Below, one piece after another: positions 46,885-59,290 of a stretch of 64,000 nt of DNA. The translations under genes and the position numbers were made by a program. The number at the start of each line of letters is the position of its first letter. Position 1 is the stretch's first letter. This DNA is from Platerodrilus igneus (lineage: Eukaryota > Arthropoda > Insecta > Coleoptera > Lycidae), in the NCBI GenBank assembly GCA_036346225.1, contig JARFIW010000884.1, forward strand, positions 1,488,001-1,552,000, read 5' to 3'. Under the pieces are notes generated by a model. That model saw only the letters and a list, made by a program, of their open reading frames with translations, did not search any database and was not told where the DNA came from.

Positions 46885-49800
46885 TACTCGCTGCTTTTGT
46901 TTTGTAAAACCAGATAATACAAAACGACTTCTTAAAGTTGCTAATTATAAAAATAAAAATCTAATTGAGGACTTCTACGAAGCGTTGAACAACATATCTT
47001 ATTGTACTTTTACGAAATCAATAAAGGAATATTTAATGCGTTATTTACACAAATGTCCAAAGAATTATTAAACGCATTTATCTAAGGAATTATCCAAACG
47101 AAGTTATTAATTAGGAGTTATTTAAAAACGTCTTTTAAAGGAACGTTATAACAAAAAAATTGAAAGATTACTAAAAGCAAAATTACTCAGAATGCAATTA
47201 CTAAAAGGGAAATTTTCGAAAAGAAAATCTTCTAAAAGTTAAATTACGAAAAGAGTGCATCATAAAAACATCAAGGCCTAGTGTCGAGTGCACTAGGGTT
47301 CAACTACCGCACAAAAAGCCAAGCGCAAGTTACACGCAAGAACCCTTAGCAGTTCCATTATCTTCTCTACGAGAGCTCTAGCTAATGTCAGCGCAAATGT
47401 GCTATGCACTAAACACGAAAGCTGTTTGGCCGTGATAATAATAGTATTAACATTCGGCGCCTGATGTTAGCAAGCAAACTAGCATTTCTGCATGGCGGTT
47501 AGCACATACAATATCAATACTTGTATTTATTTGTTTAAAAATGGTTCGCATGATTTTAATGACTATACTAGAGTTATTAGGACTAAAAATTCATTGGTGT
47601 TCAACTGTGGTCAAAAAAACTGTTACAATATATGTAAAATTATTTTAATGAAACAGTAACTTGTACCCAAGAAGGGGCTTTGCCATTCGCTGAATCGGCA
47701 TCAATTTAACCGCCATAATAAAATTTGACAACCGTTGAGTATGAACAATGTAAAATTCTAAACATAAGCTTGTCTTAAATCAAAAATGCATGTAAACTAA
47801 AAATAATATTTCTTAAAGAAAATAACCCTAAGCCCAGTGGTGGGATTAACCAATACAGAAATTATTAAAATGAAATACGATTATAAACATTTCAAACGAA
47901 AGTTACATATTGGAATACCCATCAACATAAGACTTTTCTTTACGCACATTTTGCATGGGATTGAATTTTAAAAGCGCATTAGGAAACGTTAATAAAACTG
48001 CATAGAATGATCTTACACAAAAAACTCAGCTAACTTGTTTTTGCGCGCTAACAAAATCGTAGGATAGCATGCATATAAAACAATAGTATTTTAGCCTATG
48101 TAACGGTTTATTTCTTATCCTTAGGCATCTTTATTAAACTATTATTTTGTTGGTTTGAATCAGTTGGGATTACTTCTCATATTCTACTTGTGTACGCACC
48201 TAGTCGGGTTTGGTACAATTATGTTAGTGACAGATAATGTAAGTAATTACTGAGGCAATCGTTTAAATTATTTATAAACAAAGAAAATGGTTTTTCGTCA
48301 CAGGAAAATATGAATTTTTTTGTTGCTTGTTATTCTGAGCTATTTATATAATTAATCTGTTAGGTTTCACGAGGAGGTCTTTTCAGCCTTAGTCAACATT
48401 TATAAATAGGATTTTGAAGGCCGTTTGTGATTATGACATTAGTAGTCAAGATGTCAAATAGAAGTCGCGAAAGAAACGTGCCTGTTCTATCTGGAGGGTT
48501 CCTAGTTGAAAGCATCCGGTTAATACACCAATTTAAGGCAACTATCTTACATAAAGGTGGGTATTATAAAGTAATTTATGAAAGTAGTAGCCTCCTTAGG
48601 TTGAAAATTGAATTTGTTGAACAATCTGCACCAGATGGATAATTCTTGTATCAAGTAGTAGAGGCCAGTTAGGTTTCGGCGGGGAACGATCGACCGCTGT
48701 ATAGAGCGTAAATGGATAGCATATTACTGTGATAGAATTAGTTCTTATAGGGTTCTTTCGAAGGGCCATTGCTTTATAGAGCAACACTGAGGATTTAAGA
48801 CTAATAGGTGTGGCCCGTTCCGATACATTGTCTTGTGCGTGTATGGTTTCTTGGGTTAGGAGCTCCCGCTAGTATAATCGGAGCCTTGAGATTAAATCAT
48901 CGGGTGATTACCCGGATAAATTTAAATCAATCAGATCACCTGGTTTGATAAGCAGCTAAGCATTAAAGGGATACTTTTGGTCCCTTAACTAATTCTGCTC
49001 AAGTTTGTACTTAAATTCACTTATTGGGAGGGCTTTTGATTCATTTAAGCACTTATATTAAATGGGCGGTCTAACTTCTGGCCTACCACCACTTATTATT
49101 TCCTTATAGAAACTAGCAAATTTTGTTTTACCTGTAACAATAGGAATGTGCACCATCCTGGTGTTTCGGGAATTAAGAATCTAATGATAGGTACGGCAGG
49201 TTTGAACTGCTACAGAAGTAAGATTTTTTTTTTTGGGGTAAAGGGCAGGGCTATATATTGCGTTGATCGTGTTAGGAATTGGAATACATTTGATTTATGT
49301 AGTTGAGGTGAGTACAATCAGAGTAACATGTAAGACGATATATTTAGCTGTAAATATTGTGATTAGTATTAGTGAGTTTATTGTCTGTTATAAATTTGGA
49401 GCTTACTGGTAAACGTATAGGCTGACATACTTAATTTCATAAGCTGACTTGCCTTCCATTAATTAATATCGTGTATTTGGGTCCAGTCTTCTGCAATTGA
49501 CGCTCTCAATATAATATTTAGTTTTGTATGTTTTTGACGCCGACTCGATCTGTTACTAGTTCGGGAACAGCATCATATTCTGTGTAATTCCTGATCAAGA
49601 TTTATTTTCTTCACGATTCCCGACCGATCAGAATGTACTATCGAATATCATTACTAGCAAACAATTTTTTGGATGGTATCCTTCTGGAGCAGGTTTAACC
49701 TATTACTTAGCTATATTTATACAGGTATTACATAGCATATCACAGGCGAGTTGGAAAATATCTTATTTCTGCCAAGGGCGATATTACTGACAGACGCATA

Positions 49801-51783
49801 AAACGCGATCAGCAGAAGCCCAAGACTAATGAAATTTCCAACGAACTTTGTATACTATTTTATTTATAATCATTATTGTTGTATTTATTTAATGATTTTG
49901 TTGTGTAAAGTGTCATGTCAAAATACAACGTAACCATTGAATATATCGTCGCACTTGTTGGGAGAGGCACCAATTTTAATGTATAGTTTATAAAAGCCTA
50001 TTTAACCTTTAGTTCAAATAAAGTTGAAAACTCAAATTCGCTATCAGACATCTAGTCTTATAAATATATCTTGCACTACTTTACTGTTTGAATGCAAAAC
50101 TATCAGGTTGACATTGACAATTGAACAACTTTTTGATAGCGGGATATAACTCTGAACTGCACTTCTCAGCTAGCGATACGCCATGCGACAAAAGAATGCT
50201 TATTTTGTCAACCTTCCATAGGTTAATAATGTGCTTATTGCTATTATGATTGTGATTGAAGTTCATAAACTTATTAACACTTGCCAGGATGGTATACATT
50301 ACGCATGTTACTTTGATTATCTCATACGTTTTTAAAGCGCTAAACCGAATCGCTCGAGCATTATCATGGTAACCTATCGTATATCTATTAGTACTGAAAC
50401 GCACTTAACAATCTGAAAAATAAAGAACCATTTTATTAGAAAACCTGTGTATTAATACAAATTCGCCAACATAATAATATTTATAGTTTCTACCAACCAA
50501 AATATTTAAATAAATTATAGAAAGCTCGGCATATTCTGCTAAAATTCTGCATTCGACTGGGGAACATGGAAATGTGCGACCGGGCATTGTTTGTGACCAA
50601 ATTATAAGGATTTTCCATATTTAAACGTTTCTCAAGCTTTTTTGCATGTCTCAGAAAGTATTGTTGAAAGAAATTATAACCCAGTATATTATATTTATTA
50701 AAATATCGAAAAGTATCAGACTCGTTATATTATGTTGAATTTTCGAGCATTATCACGTTACATCCGTAGAAAGTAACTGCTATGATATTTTTTTAATAGA
50801 CAGAGGAATTGTATTTTACGGGTGACGTTTATTTCTCGATAACGTCTCACCCGCAGATCGAATGGAACTGTATTTGAAATGGACGTAGAGATGCGCAATA
50901 AACTTGATAAGCATGAAAAACATGTATAATATATAACAAAATGTTGTTTTTCTTTTCGAGTGTGTATGAACTTGCAGGAAGCTGACCAGCACTTGAATAC
51001 CTTAGCGATATATAAGCCGAGAGCTATAGACGCAAAGTTAATACTTATTATTTTCTTATTCGTTTAGATAAATATTTTAGTAGTTCAGCACCGTTCATTT
51101 ATTAATAAAATACAGTCAAAATCAAAATAGTGAAATCTGTATTGTAGGGTTTGACACACCTCTAAACTTTTAAATTTTAAAATATTTCTAATAACACTAA
51201 GTGCGAGTAATGGCTACCACAAATAACAATACATATATGGCTACTGCAAACAACAATACTTCTTTGGTGAACGTGTAGAATGACACTCTTTGTTTGCTGC
51301 GTACAACTATAGTTTTAGTTTCTACATTTTAATTTTCACAACGATAGTAGCTAAGTTTATTGTAATAATCAGGAAGAGCAAAACAAACGTGATTATAAGA
51401 AGGAGAAATATTAGGAGGTCGAGTTTACTTTTGTGTCAATAACCAATTAAATCGATTTCCAGAAGTTATCTGTTGAAGGTTAGTTTACATTTATCATTAA
51501 AAATTTAAATTGTTTACATAATGTAAAAGCTAGTGGAATAGCGTAGTTTTATAAATCCTACTTAGCATTTGGAGATCACTTTATCTTGGTCTACATTTTA
51601 ACAATTTTAGTAGCGTATTGCTAAAGTACTTGTTAGAAATCAATCAGTGGCCACTTTTGAAAAGTATCACAGAATTTCTTACTTATGAGACAGTCGATGG
51701 TAAGTAGGTGCAAAGTGTATTGCAATTTATGGAGTCGTACGATGGGTTGCCTAGATCACTGCTAGGAATTTGCAGCAATCTTA
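46885..51783. other. no gene recognised; one repeat partner and a possible LTR-like end
   Basis: 47,180-47,265 has an irregular AATTACTAAAAG-type repeat. 47,690-47,870 is the inverted partner of 43,560-43,715. At 49,950-50,050 TGTTGGGAGAGGCACC, TATAAAAGCC and CAAATAAAGTTGAAAACTC resemble a short solo LTR, but no second copy or duplication supports it. Frames at 48,427-48,642 and 50,404-50,081 are not recognised. Confidence 0.35.
47690..47870 (-). repeat. dispersed repeat, inverted partner of 43,560-43,715
   Basis: CCGCCATAATAAAATTTGAC, AACCGTTGAGTATGAACAAT, GTAAAATTCTAA, TTAAATCAAAAATGCATGTA, AACTAAAAATAATATTTC. About 70-75% identical to the partner by eye. Confidence 0.75.
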
Positions 51784-51785
51784 TA

Positions 51786-52906
51786 CAGGGTGATTCATTA
51801 AGAATAGGCAATTTCTAAAGTAGATATACTAGACATCAAGATATTATGATTTAGGCCAACATACATTAAGATAGATTCCTTGCTTTCCGTTGGCACGCTT
51901 CCTTTGGTCAATTAACGGATAAATGTGAAACAAACGGTTTTTGCTATCTGTTGAACATATACATCTGTCAAATAAATACAAATTTGTTGTTTTTCCAAAC
52001 AATTGTAGCAAAACATGGAAATCGGAGTACGATGCTAATGGACTACCATTCCAGGAAATATAGAAAAAGAATTCTGGTTGTTTTCATAATGCTTGTAACA
52101 TAACCTATATGCTCATACACAATAAACTAATAGCTTTGTAGTGTCAACGGAGCAATGAATGGAAATTATTCAACCTCAACCAACTTTTCCGTTGAAAAGT
52201 AGAATGTGACTATTCAAACTATTTCTGAATTCTGATTTGTCAACGGACAAACGGCGAGCAGGGAACCCAGCCTAATACCAACGTCGTTTGTTTAAGATAT
52301 ACAGGGTGTTCAAAGAAAGCGCATTGTAAAATTTATTGAGGTGGATGGTGGACTCTCGACTAGTAACTTTGAAATTTTTTGTTGTTATCGTTACTGATTG
52401 TTATTGTTACTAGTTATTTTTTGTTATTTTTACTCTGCATTGTTTGTAATTTAAAAGAATAAAAATTCCCTAGACAAAATACATTAAACGGTTTAAAAGC
52501 TAATAACTCAAAAACCAACAGACATAAAAATTAAACAAGAGTAGCTGTTTTGTGTAAAATAGAACGACCTTTCATATTTTTCATTTATTTCAGCCTTAGT
52601 TCAACAGACAAAGATTAAGTTTTGATTTAGTGCAGAAATGGGCGGTGAAGTGCTCCCTCTCTGAGCAATCCCGAAGTCAACTTCAAATTCGCAATTATAG
52701 TGACAAAAAAACATGAAAGTGCAACTTTTCGAATTGGTCGTATCAAATTTCAAAATTAGTTAAAGATTTCAAAATAAATTTTCAACTTTGACACCCGGTA
52801 TCTCTTACGCAAGCGATATTTGCATAATTTATGTTGGGCTAATCGTAATATTTTGGAGTCTAGTATATCTACTTTAGAGATTGCCCATTCGTAATGAATC
52901 ACCCTG
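51786..52906. mobile_element. non-autonomous TIR element of 1.12 kb
   Basis: Begins CAGGGTGATTCATTAAGAAT and ends with the reverse complement; the inverted repeats extend about 85 bp with roughly 90% identity over the first 50. TA flanks both ends (51,784-51,785 and 52,907-52,908), pointing to a Tc1/mariner-type transposase acting in trans. No transposase frame lies inside. A second end-like string, TACAGGGTGTTCAAAG, at about 52,301 suggests another insertion within it. Confidence 0.88.
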
Positions 52907-52908
52907 TA

Positions 52909-55590
52909 TCGATTTTCAGTAGGGATCTACTTTTATGTGACCACTTTAAGTTAGCAAAGGTATTATTTCTTAAAAAACGCAGGTCGGAGATATTTCCAAG
53001 TCACCTACAATTTGAGGTTTAGACAGCATAAATAGCATCATCGTTCCTGAAACGTTGATAATTTGCCGAATAAGTTTCACATTGTATTCAAACAGAGGGA
53101 AGCATACTTCAGTGCTCATCTTTATAAAGTCTGTTTGCCTTCAAATAATTGAAGCACGTCTCAACTAATAAATCATACAAATTTCCTTTTACCGTCTTAC
53201 AATCTGGCAATCATAAATCCATTTTAGAGTTTCCCTCGCGTCTCAAATTTAATGAGGGTAATCTTAGAATGCTTTGAGGTACTAAAGCGAAGTAGATGAC
53301 GAGATGTCGATACAGCAAGCAGTATCTGGGCTTTAATGATCCTCTGTCATGCTTCTCTTCCAGATTTCCGGAGTCTTTGCTAGTTGTTATGTGGAAAATT
53401 CGATTACATCTCATATTCAAAAGTGCTTTGCTTATATTTATTCAATTTTGATGAATTGTCTCTTAGGTTACTAACTAGTGAATAGTATTGATTATAAAAC
53501 AACAAACATTTCTAGTTACGTCATCAAACGCCTTTTGACGTTTAGAAGTATATGCAATGCAGGGGCGAATTGAAAATTGAGTATTATATGCCCCAATTAA
53601 TACACACGCTACGCTACAGGTTGGCAGGTACTAATATAGACGCCCGTTGCTTTTGAAGTTAATCGCTCTTGTGTGAAGTGTAGTACAGTGCTTTCCTTTC
53701 ATCCTTATTACTTGCTCCATAACAACCACCAGCGCTTATCTTTTGGTATACGATAGCATCACCATCCATATAAATAACTCAAGAAGAGCTTGAACTACCG
53801 TATCGTAAAATCTTCTACAAACAAGGGATTTTGCAGTATATTTCAGCAATTAGTGTTATCTTTAACACAACATGTTTTTATTCGATTAAGATTGACCAAC
53901 CGATTTGAAATAGCGAAGAGAATCGCTGGTTTCCTATAAAACGCGTTCGTGGAATGGCATACAGTTTTAGAAGTTTTATATATTTCTGTCTAAGGTGAAA
54001 GCAGAAGGAATTGCAAAGTAATAAAAACATGTTCTGCGTCCGTTTTGAATATTAAAATACTTATTTAAATAAAAATTTTAACTCTCTAATTAACCCACAT
54101 CAAAATTTTCAATTCAATTATCATAAAAGTAACAGGACTTTATCACCTTCCTTACTCTACCTCTGGTTTAATACGAGCTCATAGTAAAACCTTAATCCTT
54201 TGGGTAACTATTCGCACATCAATCCCCCAAAAAGTTCCGTTTACCTTGTATATACATAAAATATTATAATTCTTATAAATTCCCGCATAAAATAATACAA
54301 CAGAAAAAGTTCAATCTGTAACTCTTCTCCAATTTGTCTTTTTAGTTCATAACCTTGTATGTACAATAATGCACAAAACACCAGTTTATATACAAATGCA
54401 AACAAAAAAAAAACAGTTACCTGGATTTAATCACTGCACACTGGCGTACCATCATACCGCCCACGACTGCTGCCTTGAGGAACGCCCTCAATCTGGATTG
54501 CAACACCTACGATTGCAAACTGCTACCATATCAGCACGAAGTCATCTGATCTACCACTTACATTGTACAAAATTCAGTCTCAGGCCTCTTCTATATATTG
54601 TTGATTTATCCCAATCAATCGAACAGACATTTACTCCATTTCAGATTTTTATATTTGACACACTTAGTGCAAACGAAAATATAATAGGCTGTACATACAT
54701 ACATTAACTTTGTTTCAACTTGTACTAGAAGTACTTTTTCTTGGAGCCGTCAGCTGGTAGAACGATGAGCATTGTCTGTTTGTCGAAAAACTAAGTGCGA
54801 GTAAGAGCTTTACGCAATTCGAACTAAGAGATCTAAGATCTAAGAGCACTAAGAGAGAGCCTTACCACCATTCGCTGGGGTTTATATAGTCTTCTTTTGT
54901 CCCCCCTAAAGCTTCTAAATTCCGGCAACTTTCAACAATACAAACAAACAACTTCTAAGCGCTCACAATTCCTCGTAATTTTCTACTCAAACACCAACTG
55001 CCACCGAAATCCTGGAATTTGCACGATACAAACAAAACATTTTCTTCGTATCCTTCTAACCGTCAACAAATTCCGTGTATCCGTCTTAACTGACAACACT
55101 TTTAAAAACATTTTCTTGAATTTCAACAATCTTACTCTAAAATCTTGTGTATATTTTCTCCAACTGCCCATTTAAACTACGCCCCTGATGCAACATATTT
55201 TATCTGTCTCCCTTCAACATACGTACTAAAATTTCCTCCTACTTCCTACTCATTCCATTTTGTATATTCCTACCACGTGTTATATCTTTTTCATTTTAAC
55301 ATGCATACAATGGTTTTAAAAATGGAACATAAATATTAAATAGTAATTAGACTACTGTAGAATAAAGTTTTTTTAAATGGAATAGAGTATATGTGGTTGG
55401 AATGGTTTGTCGTACGGTATATGGAGCAATTTGCATGGAAAAGCGTACCTTATAAAACGATTTAAAAGATTTTTGGAACATGGATTGATGACTACGTGCT
55501 GGCCAAAGTGAACAATAAGCATACCCTACCCGTAAAATAAAATTATATTGTTTAACTTTTTAGAAAGACATATCTATTGTTAATTATGTT
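52909..55590. other. no gene recognised
   Basis: A+T-rich. Open frames of 62-112 codons (the longest at 54,369-54,707, plus) have no recognised motif. ATCTAAGATCTAAGAGCACTAAGAG at 54,828-54,852 is a short irregular repeat. Confidence 0.35.
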
Positions 55591-55596
55591 GTATAA

Positions 55597-56282
55597 TGAT
55601 CATCATCATCACTAGGTCTTCAGTCCTGGAACTGGTTAGACGCGTATCACCATTGTTTCTTATTCTGAACTAACCTACAGATTTCCCTGAAATTTGCAGT
55701 CTGCATCTATCACTATCTGATCTAGGTCAACATGTACCTCTTTTTTCCTATCTCTGCTTGTAATATATCCCATACTATTACCCAAAAATTCCTTAGAACG
55801 TATTCTGCCCTTCTATTTCTCTTATCTTTTTCCCCAGATATCCTTGTTCCCCTACTATTTCTATAACCTATTTGTTATTATTTTTGTCTGTCCATGCTAT
55901 CGTCCTCATACATCTGAAGCACAGCATTTCAAAAGGCTGCTACTGTTTTTCTGTCTGCGTTTCAGACTGCCCGTATTTCATAGGCATACTGTGCTGCGCT
56001 CCACACATATGCTTTCAACAATTTTCTTCTTGTTCTATGTTTGTTGTCTTTCCTCATAGGCGCTGTTCTTTCTTGTTAGATGCCGTTCGGTCACCTTCTA
56101 TTGTTTTACAATTATATACTCTATTTCTTCGACCTTCAATGGTTGTGAAGGGAGGTAAGCACAAAGTTCCCCCAACACTTAACCATTTACCGATTTAATA
56201 TATTTTCCAATATATCTTTTCGCACATTCAACATTAGTTGCAGATATTTCGAACCAACAACTAGTTGTTTATACTAATCATC
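55597..56282 (-). mobile_element. RTE-derived deletion derivative, unit 1
   Basis: Read on the minus strand it has a ~190-bp 5' head (56,275-56,090) of unknown origin joined to ~480 bp of RTE 3' sequence and ends in a GATGATGATGATC tail (55,612-55,597). The RTE part matches 56,650-57,150. The head contains AAGTGTTGGGGGAACTTTGT and matches the head of unit 2. Confidence 0.72.
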
Positions 56283-56612
56283 AGATTTATCTGCGCTTAT
56301 TTTTTCGTAATCAGGTTTCCGTCTCAAAACTGGTTGGACACGTACCTGCACTTATTTATATTCTGAGCTAGCCTACATAGTTCCCTGAAATTCTCACACA
56401 GCATGTGTATACAGCTCGTTCCCCTTCTATTGTTTTCTAATTTTATGCCCTATTTCACCGAGATTCAGTGAAGGGGGCTAAGCAACCTGTGGCTACCAAG
56501 ATCCCCCAACACTTAGATATTTGCCGAAATAATGGTTTTCCAGTAAATCCTTTCACACACTTAACATTATTCGAGAATGTTGCCCAACCAATTCTTGTAG
56601 TTACTTATAATA
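56283..56612 (-). mobile_element. RTE-derived deletion derivative, unit 2
   Basis: Minus strand: the same ~190-bp head (56,610-56,420, with AAGTGTTGGGGGATCTTGGT) joined to only ~110 bp of RTE 3' end (GAATTTCAGGGAACTATGTA, GTCCAACCAGTTTTGAGAC), ending in a GATGAT tail at about 56,283. Its tail abuts unit 1's head, and its own head abuts the tail of the larger RTE element. Confidence 0.72.
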
Positions 56613-56651
56613 ATCATCGTGTTTAAGCACAGGTATGTTCTCGTCCTTAGT

Positions 56652-57542
56652 TTATCCATCTTGGGATTGGTTGGATGCGTACCTCCATTGATTTCTATTC
56701 TGGGCTAGCCTACACATCTCCCTAAAATTCCTGCAGCCTACATCTTTTACTATCTGTGTGCAGTAGTCTAACCTAGGTCTCCCCCTTCTTCTTTTTTTTC
56801 CTATCTCTGCTTCTAATATATTCCGCACTATTCCCTCATGCCGTAGTATGTGGCCTATCATCCTATCTCTCCTATTTTTTACCGTTTTCCACATATTTCT
56901 TTCTTGCCCTACCATTTTTAGTACCTCTTCGTTCTTAACTTTGTCTGATATCTTCATCATACGTCTGTAGCACCACATTTCAAAGGCTTCTACCTTTTTC
57001 TTGTCCGCTTCTCCTACTGTCCAGGCTTCACAGCCGTACAGTGCTGTGCTCCACACATATGTTTTAAGCAATCTTTTCCTTGTTTCTATGTTTGTGGTCT
57101 TTGAGCATAGTAGTTGCTTTTTCTTGTTACATGTAGCACGAGCTTGTGCTAATCTTTGTTTTATATCTTTTGTGCTTTTCCCATCTTGCGTTATTTGGCT
57201 TCCTAGGTAGCAGAAATCGTTAACCTCTTGTAAGTTGATGTTACATACTTGTATTCTTGTTTTTGATTTATTTTCCCCACCTTTGCATACTAGAACTTTA
57301 GTTTTAGTTTTGTTAATTTTAATACCGTATCTCTCTGTTAGAACCGTTTCCATTTCATTAAGAGCAGCTTCTAACTCTTTCTTGCTAGACGCTAATACCG
57401 CTATATCATCTGCAAATCCAAGCATATCAATTTTTTGTCCCTGCATAGTAATTCCAAATGTCTTCCTGAATTTCACAGTGTTAATTGCCTCTTCTATGTA
57501 CAAGTTAAAAATCAATGAGGATAGGGCACATCCCTGTCTCAC
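56652..57542 (-). pseudogene. RTE reverse transcriptase, palm to C-terminus
   Basis: The 296-codon frame starts in RT motif B (RQGCALSSLIFNLYIE), continues to motif C FADDIAVLAS (the catalytic Asp pair at about 57,412-57,404), thumb (VNDFCYLGSQI), and the RTE C-terminal region with ALYGCEAWTV, FEMWCYRRMMKIS, IGHILRHEG and KKRRRGRPRLDY. This tail is typical of the RTE/BovB clade. The ATG at 57,542 is internal; the true protein would begin at the endonuclease. The frame is open and well conserved, but without motif A it cannot polymerise. Confidence 0.9.
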
Positions 57543-57852
57543 CCCTTTCCTAATGTTTACTTCTCTACGTTCCTGCTCTAATTCTATTACTGCTGTTTGC
57601 TCTTTGTATAAGCTATGTACTATTCGTCTATCCCTATAACTCTAAGTTTTCTATGATGATGTTTCCTTGTGCGTCTCTTATATTTTTGCTATACGGTTTA
57701 ATATCCCTAAAATTTATTCTAATTAATTTGTATGCTTCGTCTGTCTTTCCTATTTCCATCTTCCTTTGTATCTATTTGCACTTTTCATCAATCCGTTGTT
57801 CTTTAGCTTTCCTGCATTTTTGAATAATTTCTTATTTTATGGCTCTATTTTC

Positions 57853-58053
57853 CTATTTCGTCTGATTTTTTTTTTTGTATTTTCGTCTTTCTTCTATTAA
57901 ATTCAGGATATCCTTTGTTATCCATGGTTTCTTATTTTCTTTTTGTGTATACCCCAGAATATCTCTGACCGGCATGTCTATGCTGGATTTAATGTTATTC
58001 CATTCTGTTTCTACTTCCTTAATATAAGATATTTTCCCGATATCTTTGAGCAA
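57853..58053 (-). pseudogene. RTE linker between endonuclease and reverse transcriptase
   Basis: Frame reads EWNNIKSSIDMPVRDILGY, then KKPWITKDILNLIEERRKYK. The KPWxT/S-x-E/D-x-L-x-L-x-x-x-R-R block is the usual RTE linker. It is shifted in frame relative to the upstream endonuclease, with which it overlaps by 43 bp, so a frameshift lies near 58,030. Confidence 0.8.
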
Positions 58054-59000
58054 TTCATTTGACTTTTTTCGAATCTTTCTTGAATATCTTTATCTTTTAG
58101 TTTTTTTAAGTCCAAGTGCCTTTTTCCGTTTCTTTTTTTCACATTCTTAAATTTAAGTGCGGCCTTCGTAATAACAATGTTGTGGTCAGTATCTATATCT
58201 GCTTCTGGGTAGCTTCTACAGTCTTTTACTTGATTCCTAAACCGTTGTCTAACAAGAATGTAATCTATTTGATATCTTCCTATATCTCCTGGCATCTTCC
58301 ACGTATATCGTCTTCTAGCATGATGTTGAAATAATGTGTTTGTGATGATTAAATTGTTCTTGTCACAAAATTCTACCAGCCTATTTCCCCTGTCGTTTCT
58401 CGTGCCTAAACCAAATAAACCTACTTCTGCTCCCTCCATACCCTCACCTACCACGGCATTAAAATCCCCCGTAATTATTAAATTTTCCTGTCCTTTTACG
58501 TATCTTAATATGTCTTCGATATCTTTGTAGATGGCTTCTACCTCTTCGTCACTGTAGCTAGAGGTGGGCATGTATACTTGTATTATTACTGTGTTTACCG
58601 GTTTAGATTCTAATCTAACCATGAGTACTCTTTCGTTCTTTTGTAAGTAATTTTCTACACAGTATCCTATCTTTTTCCGCATAACTATCCCCACGCCCAA
58701 ATTTCCTTCCTCTGCTCCTGTATGAATTACCCTGAACCCACTCCAAAAATCCCCCGCCTCTGGCCACCGAACTTCGCTGATCCCTACTATCTCTAGTGAT
58801 AACCTATTCATTTCGATTTTTAGGTTCTCTAGCTTACCTACTTGCTTCATACTTCTAACATTCCACGCTCCGACTCGCAGAATGTTCGCGACTGTTATTT
58901 TTAACTTTCCGATCGCATCCTCCGAAGTAGTCCTCTCCCGGAGATCCGAATGGGGGACTATTTTAACTCCGGTATCTTTTAGCCCAGAGAATGCCATCAT
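58011..59000 (-). pseudogene. RTE apurinic-like endonuclease domain
   Basis: The 329-codon frame begins MMAFSGLKDTGVKI; an ATG at the expected place after the 5' UTR makes 59,000 a believable start. Endonuclease motifs in order: RVGAWNVRSM (about residue 43), EIVGISEVRWP (catalytic Glu, about 75), VIIQVYMPTS, LIITGDFNAVVG (Asp/Asn, about 178), RRYTWKMPG, YQIDYILV and DTDHNIV (catalytic Asp-His, about 270). All catalytic residues expected of the exonuclease-endonuclease-phosphatase fold are present. The domain would nick target DNA to prime reverse transcription. It goes out of frame near the linker. Confidence 0.92.
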
Positions 59001-59290
59001 GTTTGTTACAATTTAAGTTCGCTGTGTATTTGGGAGGTAATGTGGTGGTTTCCCGTTGCCTTCCACATCGCGGTAGTGTGTCTTAGACTGCCATACCAAC
59101 CCCTATGGTCTCTGCCAATCTAGGTACCGAAAGAGCCGCTGCCCTCTTTCGGGGACTTGTCTTAGTCTAGTTCCTTACGAACGACCCTACTACTTTGGTT
59201 GGACCTGTAGTTTGGCTCTTTAGTTCATTAGAACACACAAGCCATTTCACCTGTTCTAGGAATTTAGAACTTCAGCAAGGTGCAGGTCCA

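Larger units (their letters stand above)
56617..59290 (-). mobile_element. RTE-clade non-LTR retrotransposon, internally deleted
   Basis: A minus-strand element with a 5' UTR (about 59,290-59,001; reads GGAAGGCAACGGGAAACCAC, a string common in arthropod RTE leaders), an endonuclease frame, a linker, a partial reverse transcriptase frame and a 3' end near 56,617. Between linker and RT frame at about 57,635, ENLEL is followed directly by RRIVHSLYKEQTA, so the fingers and motif A of the reverse transcriptase are missing. Total length is ~2.7 kb; intact RTE elements are usually 3 kb or more. Confidence 0.85.

Noticed and set aside
48640..49230. Possible nuclear copy of mitochondrial DNA
   Set aside because: A few strings (SGLPPLI-type translation) hinted at ND2, but I could not follow the alignment beyond about ten residues.
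49950..50050. Solo LTR beginning TGTTGGGAGAGGCACC
   Set aside because: Promoter-like and AATAAA strings are present, but no second copy, matching end or target duplication was seen.
57001..57639. Plus-strand open frames of 69 and 134 codons
   Set aside because: They are antisense to the RTE reverse transcriptase.
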